Source of the DNA: Erythrobacter sp. SG61-1L
Lineage (GTDB): Bacteria > Pseudomonadota > Alphaproteobacteria > Sphingomonadales > Sphingomonadaceae
Assembly: GCF_001305965.1 (NCBI RefSeq)
Contig: NZ_JXQC01000003.1
Coordinates: forward strand, 1,364,001-1,428,000
Length of the DNA: 64,000 nucleotides
Reading direction: 5' to 3'
In this document: positions 56,490-64,000 of the stretch, piece after piece
Position numbering within the stretch: position 1 is the first letter of the stretch
Layout of the letters: each line of letters opens with the position of its first letter
The notes under the pieces: generated by a model
Databases searched by the model: none
What the model saw: only the letters and a program-made list of their open reading frames with translations
Told to the model about the DNA's origin: nothing
Translations under genes and position numbers: made by a program

Positions 56490-56583
56490 CGTCATTGCGA
56501 GGAGGCGAAGCCTGCGAAGCAATCCAGGGTCCGGACATAACGGCCCTGGATTACCGCGCGACCTGCGGTCGCTCGCAATGACG
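56490..56583. repeat. REP-like inverted repeat after azoR
   Basis: Same family as 54900-54983: arms CGTCATTGCGAG and CTCGCAATGACG, with an inner GAAGCAATCCAGG block and its degenerate complement. Confidence 0.8.
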
Positions 56584-56584
56584 A

Positions 56585-57442
56585 CTATCCGAATGAGGGC
56601 ACCACGCCCCCGCTGGAAATCGTGGCCACCCTGCCCCCGACCCACACCGCATTGTTCTTGTCCACCGAGCAGAACACTCGCCCATCGGCGCCCACCATCC
56701 GGCCCTGCGCCGCGACATAGCTTTCCCGCGCGAGGCCGGTGCCGAACAGATACATGGCCGCTGCCGCGTTGAAGCTGCCGGTCACCGGGTCTTCCACCAG
56801 CAGTCCCTTGTCGTTGACGAAGAAGGCGCGGATTTCCCACGCGGCGTCAGATCCTTCGGCACAGGGTCCCGCCAGGCCAATGTCGGTCGGCACAGGCGCG
56901 CGCGACAAAGGCTTGGCCGCCAGCACATCCTCTGCCGAGCGCAGGCGCAGCATCTTCCAGCCGGGGCCGTTATCGGCATGGACGGCGGAGACGATGGCAC
57001 CTTCTTCTACTCCGGCAATCCGCGCGGCTTCGGCGCGTTCTTCCGCGCTGAGTTCTCCGCCCTTCAGCAGCGGCGGTGCGCAGAAGGACAGCATCGCGCC
57101 GTCCTGCTTCACTTCAACCAGCCCCACGCCGCATTCCTGCACCACCACGCCATCCCGGCCCGGCTTGCCGCCTGCTTCCAGCCACGCATGGCACGTGCCC
57201 AGAGTGGGATGCCCGGCAAAGGGCAATTCGCCTGCCGGATAGAATATCCGCACCCGGTAATCCGCCGCCGGATCGGTGGGCGGCAGGAGGAAGGTCGTTT
57301 CCGAAAAGCCGAGCCACTGGGTCAGCCGCAACATCTGTTCCCCGCTCCAGCCATCCGCCCCGCGCACCACCGCCAACGGATTGCCCTTGAGCGGGGCGGA
57401 GCCGAAAACATCGACGAGATCGAGCAGGATGGGGTCACTCAC
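56585..57442 (-). CDS. PhzF-family epimerase/isomerase
   Basis: A 285-residue protein of the PhzF fold (named after phenazine biosynthesis but widely used for other isomerisations). The catalytic Glu48 is in LGFSETTFL, with the YPAGELPFAGHPTLGTCHAWLE and EDPVTGSFNAAAAMYL motifs. GTG 57442 (MSDPILLDLVDVFG) was chosen as start; an earlier in-frame GTG at 57493 would add 17 residues made largely of a REP arm. The substrate is unknown and no phz genes are nearby. Confidence 0.88.
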   Translation of the reverse strand: MSDPILLDLVDVFGSAPLKGNPLAVVRGADGWSGEQMLRLTQWLGFSETTFLLPPTDPAADYRVRIFYPAGELPFAGHPTLGTCHAWLEAGGKPGRDGVVVQECGVGLVEVKQDGAMLSFCAPPLLKGGELSAEERAEAARIAGVEEGAIVSAVHADNGPGWKMLRLRSAEDVLAAKPLSRAPVPTDIGLAGPCAEGSDAAWEIRAFFVNDKGLLVEDPVTGSFNAAAAMYLFGTGLARESYVAAQGRMVGADGRVFCSVDKNNAVWVGGRVATISSGGVVPSFG

Positions 57443-57470
57443 CGGGAAACGCCTTTCTTCAGAACAGCCA

Positions 57471-57482
57471 CTCGCAATGACG
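57471..57482. repeat. single REP arm at the PhzF upstream edge
   Basis: CTCGCAATGACG is identical to the right arm of the 54900-54983 and 56490-56583 REPs. No left arm is nearby, so this is a fragment or remnant next to the PhzF start. Confidence 0.6.
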
Positions 57483-57506
57483 GGGCCGATCACCTAGACC
57501 CTCACC

Positions 57507-58094
57507 ATGGACCCGCAGACCGCCGAATTCTACCGCACGCGTTCGCGCGAATGGGCAGCCGCCCTGCCCCGCGAGCTTCGCCCCGAACTCGATGCTTTTC
57601 TCGATGGCCTCGCCCCCGGCGCGCGTATCCTTGAGCTGGGCTGCGGTGACGGGCGCGATGCGCAGCGCATGATCGAGCGCGGCTTCGACGTTGATACCAG
57701 TGACGGCGTGCCCGAAATGGCTGAGCTCGCCAGCGAGCGGATCGGCCGGCCCGTGCCGGTGATGCTGTATGAGGAACTGGAGGCCGAAGGCGAGTATGAC
57801 GCAGCATGGTGCCATGCCTCGCTGCTCCACGTCCCGCTGGCCGATCTGCCCGGCATCCTCGCCCGTATTCACCGCGCCCTGAAGCCCGGCGCGCCCTTTT
57901 ATGCCAATTACAAGGGCGGCGATGGCGGGCACCGAGACGATTTCGGAAGGTATTACAGCTACCTATCCGTGGCCGATCTTGAAGCAGCCTATCGTACGGC
58001 GGCCGATTGGGCGGAACTGGGATTCGTCACCACGCAGGGCGGCAGCTTCGGCGGCACGCCCACCATCTGGCACTCAGTAACGGCTCGGAAATAG
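57507..58094 (+). CDS. class I SAM-dependent methyltransferase
   Basis: A 195-residue methyltransferase with a complete motif I (ILELGCGDGRDAQRMIERGFDV), an acidic motif after it, and WCHASLLHVPLADLPGILARIHRALKPGAPF as motifs II-III. It has no C-terminal extension. Divergent from PhzF. The substrate is unknown. Confidence 0.85.
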   Translation: MDPQTAEFYRTRSREWAAALPRELRPELDAFLDGLAPGARILELGCGDGRDAQRMIERGFDVDTSDGVPEMAELASERIGRPVPVMLYEELEAEGEYDAAWCHASLLHVPLADLPGILARIHRALKPGAPFYANYKGGDGGHRDDFGRYYSYLSVADLEAAYRTAADWAELGFVTTQGGSFGGTPTIWHSVTARK

Positions 58095-58232
58095 CGTTCC
58101 GCCTCCACCTGCCGCTCAAAATCCACGGCTCGGCTCCTGTCGGCAAATCCAACGGTTTGTTCAGCTAAGGTTTTGCCAGTCTGAACGAAACCGTGGTCAT
58201 TGGATTTGATCGAGCAAGGAAAGGATCGAGCC

Positions 58233-58610
58233 ATGAAGAAGTTTATGATGGCCATTGCGGCCGCCGGCCTGGTTCTCCCCGCCGTTCCCGCCGCTGCCGA
58301 CCCGCCGCGTCACGCCCCGGCCTACGGCTATCGCGACAAGCACGGCCACGACATCTACGACAGCAAAGGCCGCTATCGCGAACCGCGCCGCGTTTCCCGC
58401 AACGATCGCATCTGGCGCGGGAACGATGGCCGCTATTACTGCAAGCGCGATAATGGCACGACCGGCCTGATCATCGGTGCCGCAGGTGGCGCTCTGGTCG
58501 GCCGCGCGGTGGATACCGAGGGCGATCGTGCCGTCGGCACCATTCTGGGCGCCGCCATCGGCGGTCTGCTGGGCCGCGAGATCGACCGTGGCGAGGCTCG
58601 CTGCCGCTAA
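58233..58610 (+). CDS. secreted glycine-zipper 2TM protein
   Basis: A 125-residue protein with a signal peptide (MKKFMMAIAAAGLVLPAVPAAA) and a His/Arg-rich region (HAPAYGYRDKHGHDIYDSKGRYREPRR, read in parts). A glycine-zipper pair follows (GLIIGAAGGALVGRAVD; GTILGAAIGGLLGREID), as in the 17-kDa surface-antigen / RcnB-YmgG superfamily. Likely periplasmic or outer-membrane associated. GCAAGGAAAGG precedes the ATG. Confidence 0.8.
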   Translation: MKKFMMAIAAAGLVLPAVPAAADPPRHAPAYGYRDKHGHDIYDSKGRYREPRRVSRNDRIWRGNDGRYYCKRDNGTTGLIIGAAGGALVGRAVDTEGDRAVGTILGAAIGGLLGREIDRGEARCR

Positions 58611-58760
58611 GGCACAGCCTTCCACAAGCTGAAACAACGAAGGGCTGCGTGGTGAAATAGCTGCGCGGCCCTTTGCCTTTTCGTGTTATTGCCATTGCGC
58701 GTCGCGACCATGCCTGCCATGTCGAGAGCAAGCTAAGCAATAATTTTCGGAGAGACCCCC

Positions 58761-59963
58761 ATGATCGAAACGCCGCTGGTTTCCTGCGACGATCATCTCG
58801 ACCTCAACATGCTGCCCGCCGATGTGTGGACCCGCCGCATGGCCTCCAGCTGGGGCGAACGTGCGCCGCATATCGAAGAGAACGAGCGCGGTTGCCACTG
58901 GGTGTGCGACGGCCAGAGCTGGGGCATGTGGTCGGGCAAGCCGTTCAATTTCGGCCCCGGCCCCAAGCCGATCAAGACAGCCTATGATCGCGGCGGCGTG
59001 GAAGACACGACGCAGCTGCGCGCCGGCCATCCCAAGCTGCGGCTGGAAGACATGGACCGCGACGGCGTGTGGGGCCATCTGGTGTTCGGCCCGGTCACTT
59101 CGATCAAGACCGATGACGAGGCGCTGATGCGCGCCTGCTATTCCTCCTTCAATGACTGGCTCTACGAAGATTTCTGCTCCGCCGCGCCAGACCGGCTGAT
59201 CGGCGTGGCCATGCTGCCCCCGCATCCCGAACCGGCGATTGACGAGTTGAAGCGCCTCGCCAAGCGCGGCGGCGTGAAGCAGGCCAATCTGCAGATCGCC
59301 GTGGCCGAACCGCGCCTTGAAGATCCGCGCTGGGAACCGCTTTTCGCGCTGCTGGAAGAAACCGGCATCGTCCTGTCGTTCCACGTCACCGTGTTCCCTT
59401 CCGCCACCAAGGCGTTCGACAAATACAAGGGCAGCCCGGGCGCGACCTTCCTTCACGCCAAGATGTTCATCGACCAGTTCCTCGATCCCTTCGTGGATTT
59501 GTTCGCCTGGGGCATTCTGGAACGCCATCCGGGCCTGAAGATCGTGATCGCCGAAAGCGGCGTGGGCTGGGTTCCCTGGGTGGTCGAGGAATTGGACTAT
59601 CGCCATTATCGCCTGTGGGAATGCGCCGATTACTGGGACGACAAGGGCGGCATCCCGCACAAGATGAAGCCTTCCGAAGTGTTCCAGCGGCAGGTCTACG
59701 GCACCTTCCAGCAGAGCCCCACAGCCATGCGGCTGCTCGAATTCTGGGGGCCGAACAATCTCCTGTGGGCCAGCGACTATCCTCACCCGGATTCGATCTG
59801 GCCGAACAGCCAGTCCACCATCGCCAGGACGATGGGCCACATGAACCCGGAAGACGTGCGCAAGATCGTCGGCGGCAATGCGGCCAAGCTCTATGGGCTG
59901 GACCTGAGCAAGGCGACCGTGCTGGGCAAGCTGGCCATCGGTCGGGAGGCTGTAGCGGCGTAA
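58761..59963 (+). CDS. amidohydrolase-family (ACMSD-like) TIM-barrel hydrolase
   Basis: A 400-residue amidohydrolase 2-family protein, a group including decarboxylases and hydrolases of aromatic breakdown. It starts MIETPLVSCDDHLDL. The usual HxH metal motif reads HLD here, the second His being Asp. Other metal/active-site positions look present: LSFHVTVF, ESGVGWVPW and WASDYPHPDS. GGAGAGAC precedes the ATG. The location two genes from a lignostilbene-type dioxygenase suggests aromatic catabolism, but the substrate is unknown. Confidence 0.82.
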   Translation: MIETPLVSCDDHLDLNMLPADVWTRRMASSWGERAPHIEENERGCHWVCDGQSWGMWSGKPFNFGPGPKPIKTAYDRGGVEDTTQLRAGHPKLRLEDMDRDGVWGHLVFGPVTSIKTDDEALMRACYSSFNDWLYEDFCSAAPDRLIGVAMLPPHPEPAIDELKRLAKRGGVKQANLQIAVAEPRLEDPRWEPLFALLEETGIVLSFHVTVFPSATKAFDKYKGSPGATFLHAKMFIDQFLDPFVDLFAWGILERHPGLKIVIAESGVGWVPWVVEELDYRHYRLWECADYWDDKGGIPHKMKPSEVFQRQVYGTFQQSPTAMRLLEFWGPNNLLWASDYPHPDSIWPNSQSTIARTMGHMNPEDVRKIVGGNAAKLYGLDLSKATVLGKLAIGREAVAA

Positions 59964-59982
59964 GGGCCGCGCTCACCGACCT

Positions 59983-60090
59983 CCCCCGCTCAGCCTGAGC
60001 TTGTCGAAGGCCACGGGAAACCGTCAGCCAGGCACCCCTGCTGGGTGGCCGTTGGCGCGTGGCCTTCGACAGGCTCAGGCTGAGCGGGGG
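59983..60090. repeat. REP-like inverted repeat
   Basis: Arms CCCGCTCAGCCTGAGCTTGT and ACAGGCTCAGGCTGAGCGGG-type sequences flank a GGCC-rich centre between the amidohydrolase and dioxygenase genes. A degenerate arm-like fragment is at 49462-49480. Confidence 0.75.
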
Positions 60091-60101
60091 TTTGCCGAGG
60101 G

Positions 60102-60143
60102 AAAAAGAAGAAGGCCGCGCTCCCTTATCGGAAACGCGGCCTT
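60102..60143 (-). terminator. rho-independent terminator of the dioxygenase gene
   Basis: On the minus strand AAGGCCGCG / CGCGGCCTT form a 9-bp stem with a 15-nt loop, followed by CTTCTTTTTC. It lies 23 bp past the dioxygenase stop. Confidence 0.8.
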
Positions 60144-60165
60144 CCCTGCCCCACTCGGAATTTCG

Positions 60166-61632
60166 TCAGTTCGGCAGTTTCGATCCATCCGCCCAATTGC
60201 CATGCAGGCCGGAACGGATCCGGATCGGCAGTTTGGCCCGGCCAATCGGGCCCTCGCTCATGTGCAGCGCATCCAGCACCACCAGATCGCTGTAATTGGT
60301 GATCAGATTGTCCACCAAGGCAATGATGTAGCCATCGCCTTCCGCGCTATCCTTGTGGCGCGGCACGAAGCAGGGTTCCTGCACGATGGACTGCGGCCCG
60401 GCCCACCAGAAATCCTGCTTGCCGGTGGCATGGTCCCAGTGGCCGATCTTGTTCATCTTGAAGCCCGAGGCCCGCCCGCGCAGGAATTCCATCGGCATTT
60501 CCGGGTCCATCACCAGCCCCCAGCCATGGCGATAGGGCTGGCCGACATAGCGTTCGTCGATCCGGGGGAATTCGTCGATCCAGTCGGTCAGCTTCTCGAC
60601 GGATTCGAACTCCTCGCCATTCGATCCCATGTCCACCGTCCAGCGGTGCAGATAGGGCAGCGCCGCCACCGGATCGAAGCTGTCGTCATGAATGTCGGGG
60701 AAGAAGGGGAAGCTGTTCCCTTCGGCCTGCGGCACGTCGAAGTGGATCTTCGTGCCGTTCTGGAAGGCGTTCATCACATGGCTGGCGAAGATCGTCTTGG
60801 GCGCCTTGAACCAGCGCATGTCCTTGTTCGTCACCCCGCTGCCGCGCGGCAGGATGCCCAGATAGACAGGCAGCGTCTTGTCGAAGCCGAAATGCGGTTT
60901 GCCTGCCTTCAGCCGGTCCCAATTGCCGGTGGAGGGCACGATGTGGAAGATCGCGTAATCTTCTGTCAGGCCGTAATCGTGCATCATGCAGTAATAGGGC
61001 ACGGTGAAGAAGGTCTCGAACAGCACATTGCCTTCGGGATCGATCTCGAAATAGCTGCAATCGGTGGTGAACAGGCCGGTGGCCGCATAGCCGAAATTGC
61101 AGAAATTGCCCGTCACCGGATCGATCTTGGCATGGGCGGAAAAGGTCTGGTTTTTGATCTTGCCGCCGAAATCGGTGTAACCCTCGGTCTCCAGCGTCAG
61201 CGGGTCCATGATCAGGCAGGGGCTGTCTTCCTTCATCGCATAGAGCTTGCCCGCATGGACCATCACATTGGTGTTGGCCGTGCCGCGGATCATGCCCTGC
61301 ACGCTGTCCTCGTCGGTCAGCGGGTTGCGATAGGCACCGAACAGGCTCCGCCCTGCCTCACGCTCTGCCTTCCACTTGTCGGTCTGGGCATAGCGCTGCT
61401 TGAAATCCACCTTGCCGTCATGGAAATGGAACATGCTGACCATGCCATCGCCATTGAAGAACTGATCGTTCTCGAACTTGGGCGGAAATTGCGCATCGGG
61501 ATGGACGCGGTGGAAAGTGCCGTTGAGCTGGGAAGGAATCTCGCCCTCGATCTCCACGTCGAGAATATCGCCCTCAAGGCGGATGGGGCGGAGCACGCCG
61601 GTGAAGCCGGGTGTGTCGGGATAGTGAGCCAA
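60166..61632 (-). CDS. carotenoid-oxygenase-family dioxygenase, lignostilbene dioxygenase type
   Basis: A 488-residue non-haem iron dioxygenase that cleaves a C=C bond; in this subfamily, the stilbene double bond of lignin-derived compounds to give two aldehydes. The four Fe(II) histidines are at 167, 218, 285 and 477 (contexts [31 protein letters not shown]). Residues known to position the substrate phenol in LsdA, Phe59, Tyr101 and Lys134, fall at the same numbers here. The gene has its own terminator and lies divergent from a MOSC-protein gene. Confidence 0.9.
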   Translation of the reverse strand: MAHYPDTPGFTGVLRPIRLEGDILDVEIEGEIPSQLNGTFHRVHPDAQFPPKFENDQFFNGDGMVSMFHFHDGKVDFKQRYAQTDKWKAEREAGRSLFGAYRNPLTDEDSVQGMIRGTANTNVMVHAGKLYAMKEDSPCLIMDPLTLETEGYTDFGGKIKNQTFSAHAKIDPVTGNFCNFGYAATGLFTTDCSYFEIDPEGNVLFETFFTVPYYCMMHDYGLTEDYAIFHIVPSTGNWDRLKAGKPHFGFDKTLPVYLGILPRGSGVTNKDMRWFKAPKTIFASHVMNAFQNGTKIHFDVPQAEGNSFPFFPDIHDDSFDPVAALPYLHRWTVDMGSNGEEFESVEKLTDWIDEFPRIDERYVGQPYRHGWGLVMDPEMPMEFLRGRASGFKMNKIGHWDHATGKQDFWWAGPQSIVQEPCFVPRHKDSAEGDGYIIALVDNLITNYSDLVVLDALHMSEGPIGRAKLPIRIRSGLHGNWADGSKLPN

Positions 61633-61747
61633 GGCAACTCTCCAGGTTCATTGATATTTCATCAATCTAGCGAGTAGCTTTCGGAGCGAATTGATCTGGC
61701 GCAAGAAACGCGCGAAAGCGGCAGGGATTTTTTGCGGGAGACAGCGC

Positions 61748-62386
61748 GTGGCATACCGGATCGAAGCCATCCTCACCGGCAAACCCGTGCCTTTTCGCGG
61801 CGAGGAAAAGAGCGCCATCGCCAAACAGCCCGCCCCCGGCCCCGTTGCGGTCGGCCCGATGGGTCTGGCGGGGGACGAACAGGCAGACCGGGTGCATCAC
61901 GGCGGCACGCATATGGCAGTGCACCACTATCCGCTGGACCATTACGAAGGCTGGCGCGAAGAACTGGACGGCCATCCGCTGCTCGCCGCGCCGGGCGCCT
62001 TTGGCGAGAATGTCTCCACTCTCGGCCTGACTGAAAGCACCGTGCTGATCGGTGACCGCTATCGCCTGGGCAGCGCACTGGTGGAAGTCAGCCAGGGCCG
62101 CCAGCCCTGCTGGAAGATCGACCACAAGTTCGAGCGCAAGGGCATCACCGCCAGCGTGCTGAAAAGCGGCCGCTGCGGCTGGTACTACCGCGTGCTTGAA
62201 CCGGGCACGGTGGCCGCGGGCGACAGCTTCGTGCTGGAGACACCCGGCCACAAGGGCTGGAGCGTCGAGCGGGTGTTCGCCCTGATGTTCCACAAGGGCG
62301 CGGATCTCGGCGAACTGGCGGAACTTGCCGAACTGGATGCGCTTTCGCCCGAATGGCGGACAAGGGCTGCGGCCAAGGTTGGGTGA
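61748..62386 (+). CDS. MOSC-domain protein (YiiM-like)
   Basis: A 212-residue protein of the MOSC family related to YiiM, which reduces N-hydroxylated base analogues such as 6-hydroxylaminopurine in E. coli. It starts MAYRIEAILTGKPVPFRGEEKSAIAKQP from GTG 61748, with GGGAG 8 nt upstream; the open frame extends upstream to 61691. The MOSC cysteine is in SQGRQPCWKIDHKF. GLAGDEQADRVHHGGTHMAVHHY is the other conserved block. Molybdenum cofactor loading is inferred from the family. Confidence 0.88.
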   Translation: MAYRIEAILTGKPVPFRGEEKSAIAKQPAPGPVAVGPMGLAGDEQADRVHHGGTHMAVHHYPLDHYEGWREELDGHPLLAAPGAFGENVSTLGLTESTVLIGDRYRLGSALVEVSQGRQPCWKIDHKFERKGITASVLKSGRCGWYYRVLEPGTVAAGDSFVLETPGHKGWSVERVFALMFHKGADLGELAELAELDALSPEWRTRAAAKVG

Positions 62387-62394
62387 TACTCCCC

Positions 62395-62410
62395 ATTCGC
62401 GGGAATGACG
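62395..62410. repeat. single REP arm
   Basis: ATTCGCGGGAATGACG matches the right arm of the 5795-5864 / 63924-63993 family. No left arm is present. Confidence 0.55.
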
Positions 62411-62476
62411 ATTGTGGTGAGTGTACTGCGCCTGATCTCGCCTTTCCCACATGGCCGAAATATGGTCCATTGCGTC

Positions 62477-63013
62477 ATGTTAAGAACCCACACGCCAAGC
62501 CCCGTGCTGCTTCTCGCTGTACTCCTCGCATCCGCCCTGTGGCTGGCCCCGGCAGAGGCGCGGGCGCAGACCGACCGGGGCGATGAAATCATCGACCATT
62601 ACGATCCCGAACCGATCCGCTGGGTGGCAGGCCAGATGGGCTGGACCGTTACCGCATCACAGCCGAACGCTGCCGGCGAAGTGCTGGTGGTGGAGGCGGG
62701 CAGCGGAGTGCCCATCGTGTTGGGCGGCGCGGAATGCAACCCGCCCCCCGCGCATGGCGGCGCCCGGCTGTGCGAGGCAGTCAACATCATGGCCACTGTC
62801 AAGAGCAGCGGCAAGCCCGGGGTCCAGCAGGTGGTCGACCAGTTCAACACCGAGGAACGCGTGGGTGTGGCGGTGGTGATGAAGGACGATTGGGTGGCGC
62901 TGAAGCGGTTGGTGCTGCTGGAAGGCGGGATGACCATCGTGGCGCTGGCGGTCAACATTCATCAAATGAATGGCGATGTGGCCGATCTGGCCAAGATGCT
63001 GGCCGCGAATTGA
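62477..63013 (+). CDS. secreted YbjN-like protein
   Basis: A 178-residue protein with a signal peptide (PSPVLLLAVLLASALWLAPAEARA-Q, start ATG 62477). The mature domain (ALKRLVLLEGGMTIVALAVNIHQMN) resembles YbjN-type sensory-regulator folds. It lies 10 bp upstream of a longer protein with a similar N-terminal domain, so they likely form an operon. No good ribosome-binding site is visible. The function is unknown. Confidence 0.7.
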   Translation: MLRTHTPSPVLLLAVLLASALWLAPAEARAQTDRGDEIIDHYDPEPIRWVAGQMGWTVTASQPNAAGEVLVVEAGSGVPIVLGGAECNPPPAHGGARLCEAVNIMATVKSSGKPGVQQVVDQFNTEERVGVAVVMKDDWVALKRLVLLEGGMTIVALAVNIHQMNGDVADLAKMLAAN

Positions 63014-63023
63014 GGAGCGCGCA

Positions 63024-63914
63024 ATGACCGCGATGACCAAGCCTATCCGCTTGCTGCCCGCCCTCGCCTCCCTGCTGCTGCTGGGCGCGGCACCGGGGCC
63101 CGACCTGATCGGGGAATTCGATACGGCGCAGTTGCGCAAGCTGGTCGAGGATATGGGTTATGTCTGGGTCGATTCCTATCACCCCGACAGTGTGAGCCCC
63201 TGGGCGGTGATCGAGGCGCCCGACGGGCGGCGCCTGCAATTTCGCCTCAACAGCACCGAATGCACGAAAGAGGATGGCGAATGGTATTGCACCGCCTTCC
63301 TGATCGAGCCTTTCAACCCCGCCGCCGTGGGCGTGGCGGATGTCGCCGCCTATGCGCGCAGCCTGAACGAATCCCAGTCCTTCGTCCGCGTCCACGCCAA
63401 TTCCGAAACCTTCCAGAGACAGAAGACGATCGCGCCGGTCCATTATGTCAGCCTGGGCGGGGGTGTGACCGCAGCCAATATCCAGGCCCAGATCCGCATG
63501 TATGCCAGGCTGGCCGACGCCGCCTATGGCCCGGCCGGAACAGTTGCAGGCGGCGGCACGAGCGCGGTCCAGACCGCCAGCGGGCTGGCGCCGGGGCTGT
63601 ATTCCTTCTCGACGCGCGCCAGAACCTTTAACGACAGCGGAACATTCTGCATCGACCAGACCAAGAAGGACTACAATCTCGGCCGCATCATCGCCCAGCA
63701 GATTAGCGGAACCGGCGGCTGCACCGGTTCGGCGCCCAATGGGTCCTCGGTCAATCTGAGCTGCCATGGCTCCATCGCGGATTCCACTCTTGGGATCACG
63801 AGGGGTTCTACTTCATACAACTTTTCCGGCGATATAATCCTCGAAACGGATGGCTTGGGCGGCCGCGGGCGGTTGTTCATCGAAGGCCACGCCAATCGGG
63901 TGGGGGACTGCTAA
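63024..63914 (+). CDS. secreted protein with YbjN-like N-terminal domain
   Basis: A 296-residue protein with a signal peptide (LLPALASLLLLGAAPGPD). Residues about 20-150 repeat the YbjN-like theme (LIGEFDTAQLRKLVEDMGYVWV; LQFRLNSTECTKEDGEWYCTAFL). The rest is a Gly/Ser/Thr-rich region with a CTGSAPNGSSVNLSC Cys pair. AGGAG 7 nt upstream supports ATG 63024. Paired with the gene above. The function is unknown. Confidence 0.7.
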   Translation: MTAMTKPIRLLPALASLLLLGAAPGPDLIGEFDTAQLRKLVEDMGYVWVDSYHPDSVSPWAVIEAPDGRRLQFRLNSTECTKEDGEWYCTAFLIEPFNPAAVGVADVAAYARSLNESQSFVRVHANSETFQRQKTIAPVHYVSLGGGVTAANIQAQIRMYARLADAAYGPAGTVAGGGTSAVQTASGLAPGLYSFSTRARTFNDSGTFCIDQTKKDYNLGRIIAQQISGTGGCTGSAPNGSSVNLSCHGSIADSTLGITRGSTSYNFSGDIILETDGLGGRGRLFIEGHANRVGDC

Positions 63915-63923
63915 ACCAACCTT

Positions 63924-63993
63924 CGTCATTCGCGCGAAAGCGGCAACCCAGCAGCAGCCGTTGAACTGGGTTCCCGCGTGCGCGGGAATGACG
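63924..63993. repeat. REP-like inverted repeat at the window end
   Basis: CGTCATTCGCGCGAAAGCGG-type left arm with a CGTGCGCGGGAATGACG right arm, flanking GCAGCAGCCGTTGAACTGG. Same family as 5795-5864. Confidence 0.75.
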
Positions 63994-64000
63994 AAATATT

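Overview
This window reads as a chromosomal segment of an alphaproteobacterium of the order Sphingomonadales, most likely a Novosphingobium-like or Sphingobium-like organism. The evidence is the high GC content, the trpB-trpA-accD-folC gene order, a CckA/CpdR cell-cycle phosphorelay, SapC and DUF4139 proteins, GTTC-N7-GTTC SOS boxes typical of alphaproteobacterial LexA, and a lignostilbene-dioxygenase-type carotenoid oxygenase. I see no integrase, transposase, phage module, CRISPR array or rRNA operon. The genes are mostly housekeeping, with short accessory patches and many REP-like intergenic palindromes.

Layout. 0-1.3 kb: two related outer-membrane beta-barrel genes on the minus strand. 1.5-5.7 kb: trpB-trpA-accD-folC (tryptophan, fatty acid and folate synthesis), with two ATGA start/stop overlaps. 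5.7-9.6 kb: a nested intergenic palindrome, an AmpG-like permease, a small Cys/His protein, an RluB-type pseudouridine synthase and rsmD. 9.6-16.5 kb: an MFS (metabolite:H+ symporter-like) transporter, an SOS-boxed UvrD/PcrA helicase, a transferrin-binding-protein-like lipoprotein, a DEAD-box RNA helicase and a secreted protein. 16.7-20.7 kb: an FAD-linked oxidase, a SapC protein, a probable small RNA, N-formylglutamate amidohydrolase and cpdR. 20.8-26.1 kb: tRNA-Val(GAC), icd and two divergent CPA2 cation/proton antiporters. 26.1-31.5 kb: alaS with a coupled secreted protein, a methyltransferase, and recA with its SOS box.

31.5-38.6 kb: a minus-strand run comprising smpB, a DUF2062 membrane protein, cckA (its start overlaps the DUF2062 stop) and two tandem DUF4139 secreted proteins. 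38.7-47.0 kb: an S9 peptidase, an acyl-CoA-dehydrogenase-like flavoprotein, a PAS-GGDEF-EAL protein, dapA and a soluble lytic transglycosylase. 47.3-49.4 kb: small genes (a secreted protein, greB, DUF4169, a 67-aa protein) and a lower-GC NADAR gene. 49.5-53.4 kb: a flotillin/YqiJ pair, a secreted protein and a third outer-membrane barrel. 53.6-58.6 kb: rlmN, an SMR exporter, a divergent HxlR/azoR pair, PhzF, a methyltransferase and a glycine-zipper protein, with several REPs. 58.8-64 kb: an amidohydrolase, the lignostilbene-type dioxygenase, a MOSC protein and a pair of secreted proteins, ending in another REP.

How the genes work together. CckA (kinase) and CpdR (downstream receiver) belong to one cell-cycle relay, and a near-consensus CtrA site lies at 7470-7484. 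recA and the UvrD helicase both carry LexA boxes. dapA, the lytic transglycosylase and AmpG cover synthesis, turnover and recycling of peptidoglycan. All three outer-membrane barrel genes have palindromes built from TGTTGC/GCAACA half-sites upstream. I did not find a large undescribed multi-gene system. The strongest leads are the αr8/suhB-like small RNA, the shared OMP palindromes, the DUF4139 pair with a TonB-receptor-like motif, and the lone NADAR gene. All assignments come from reading the sequence; no database search was run.
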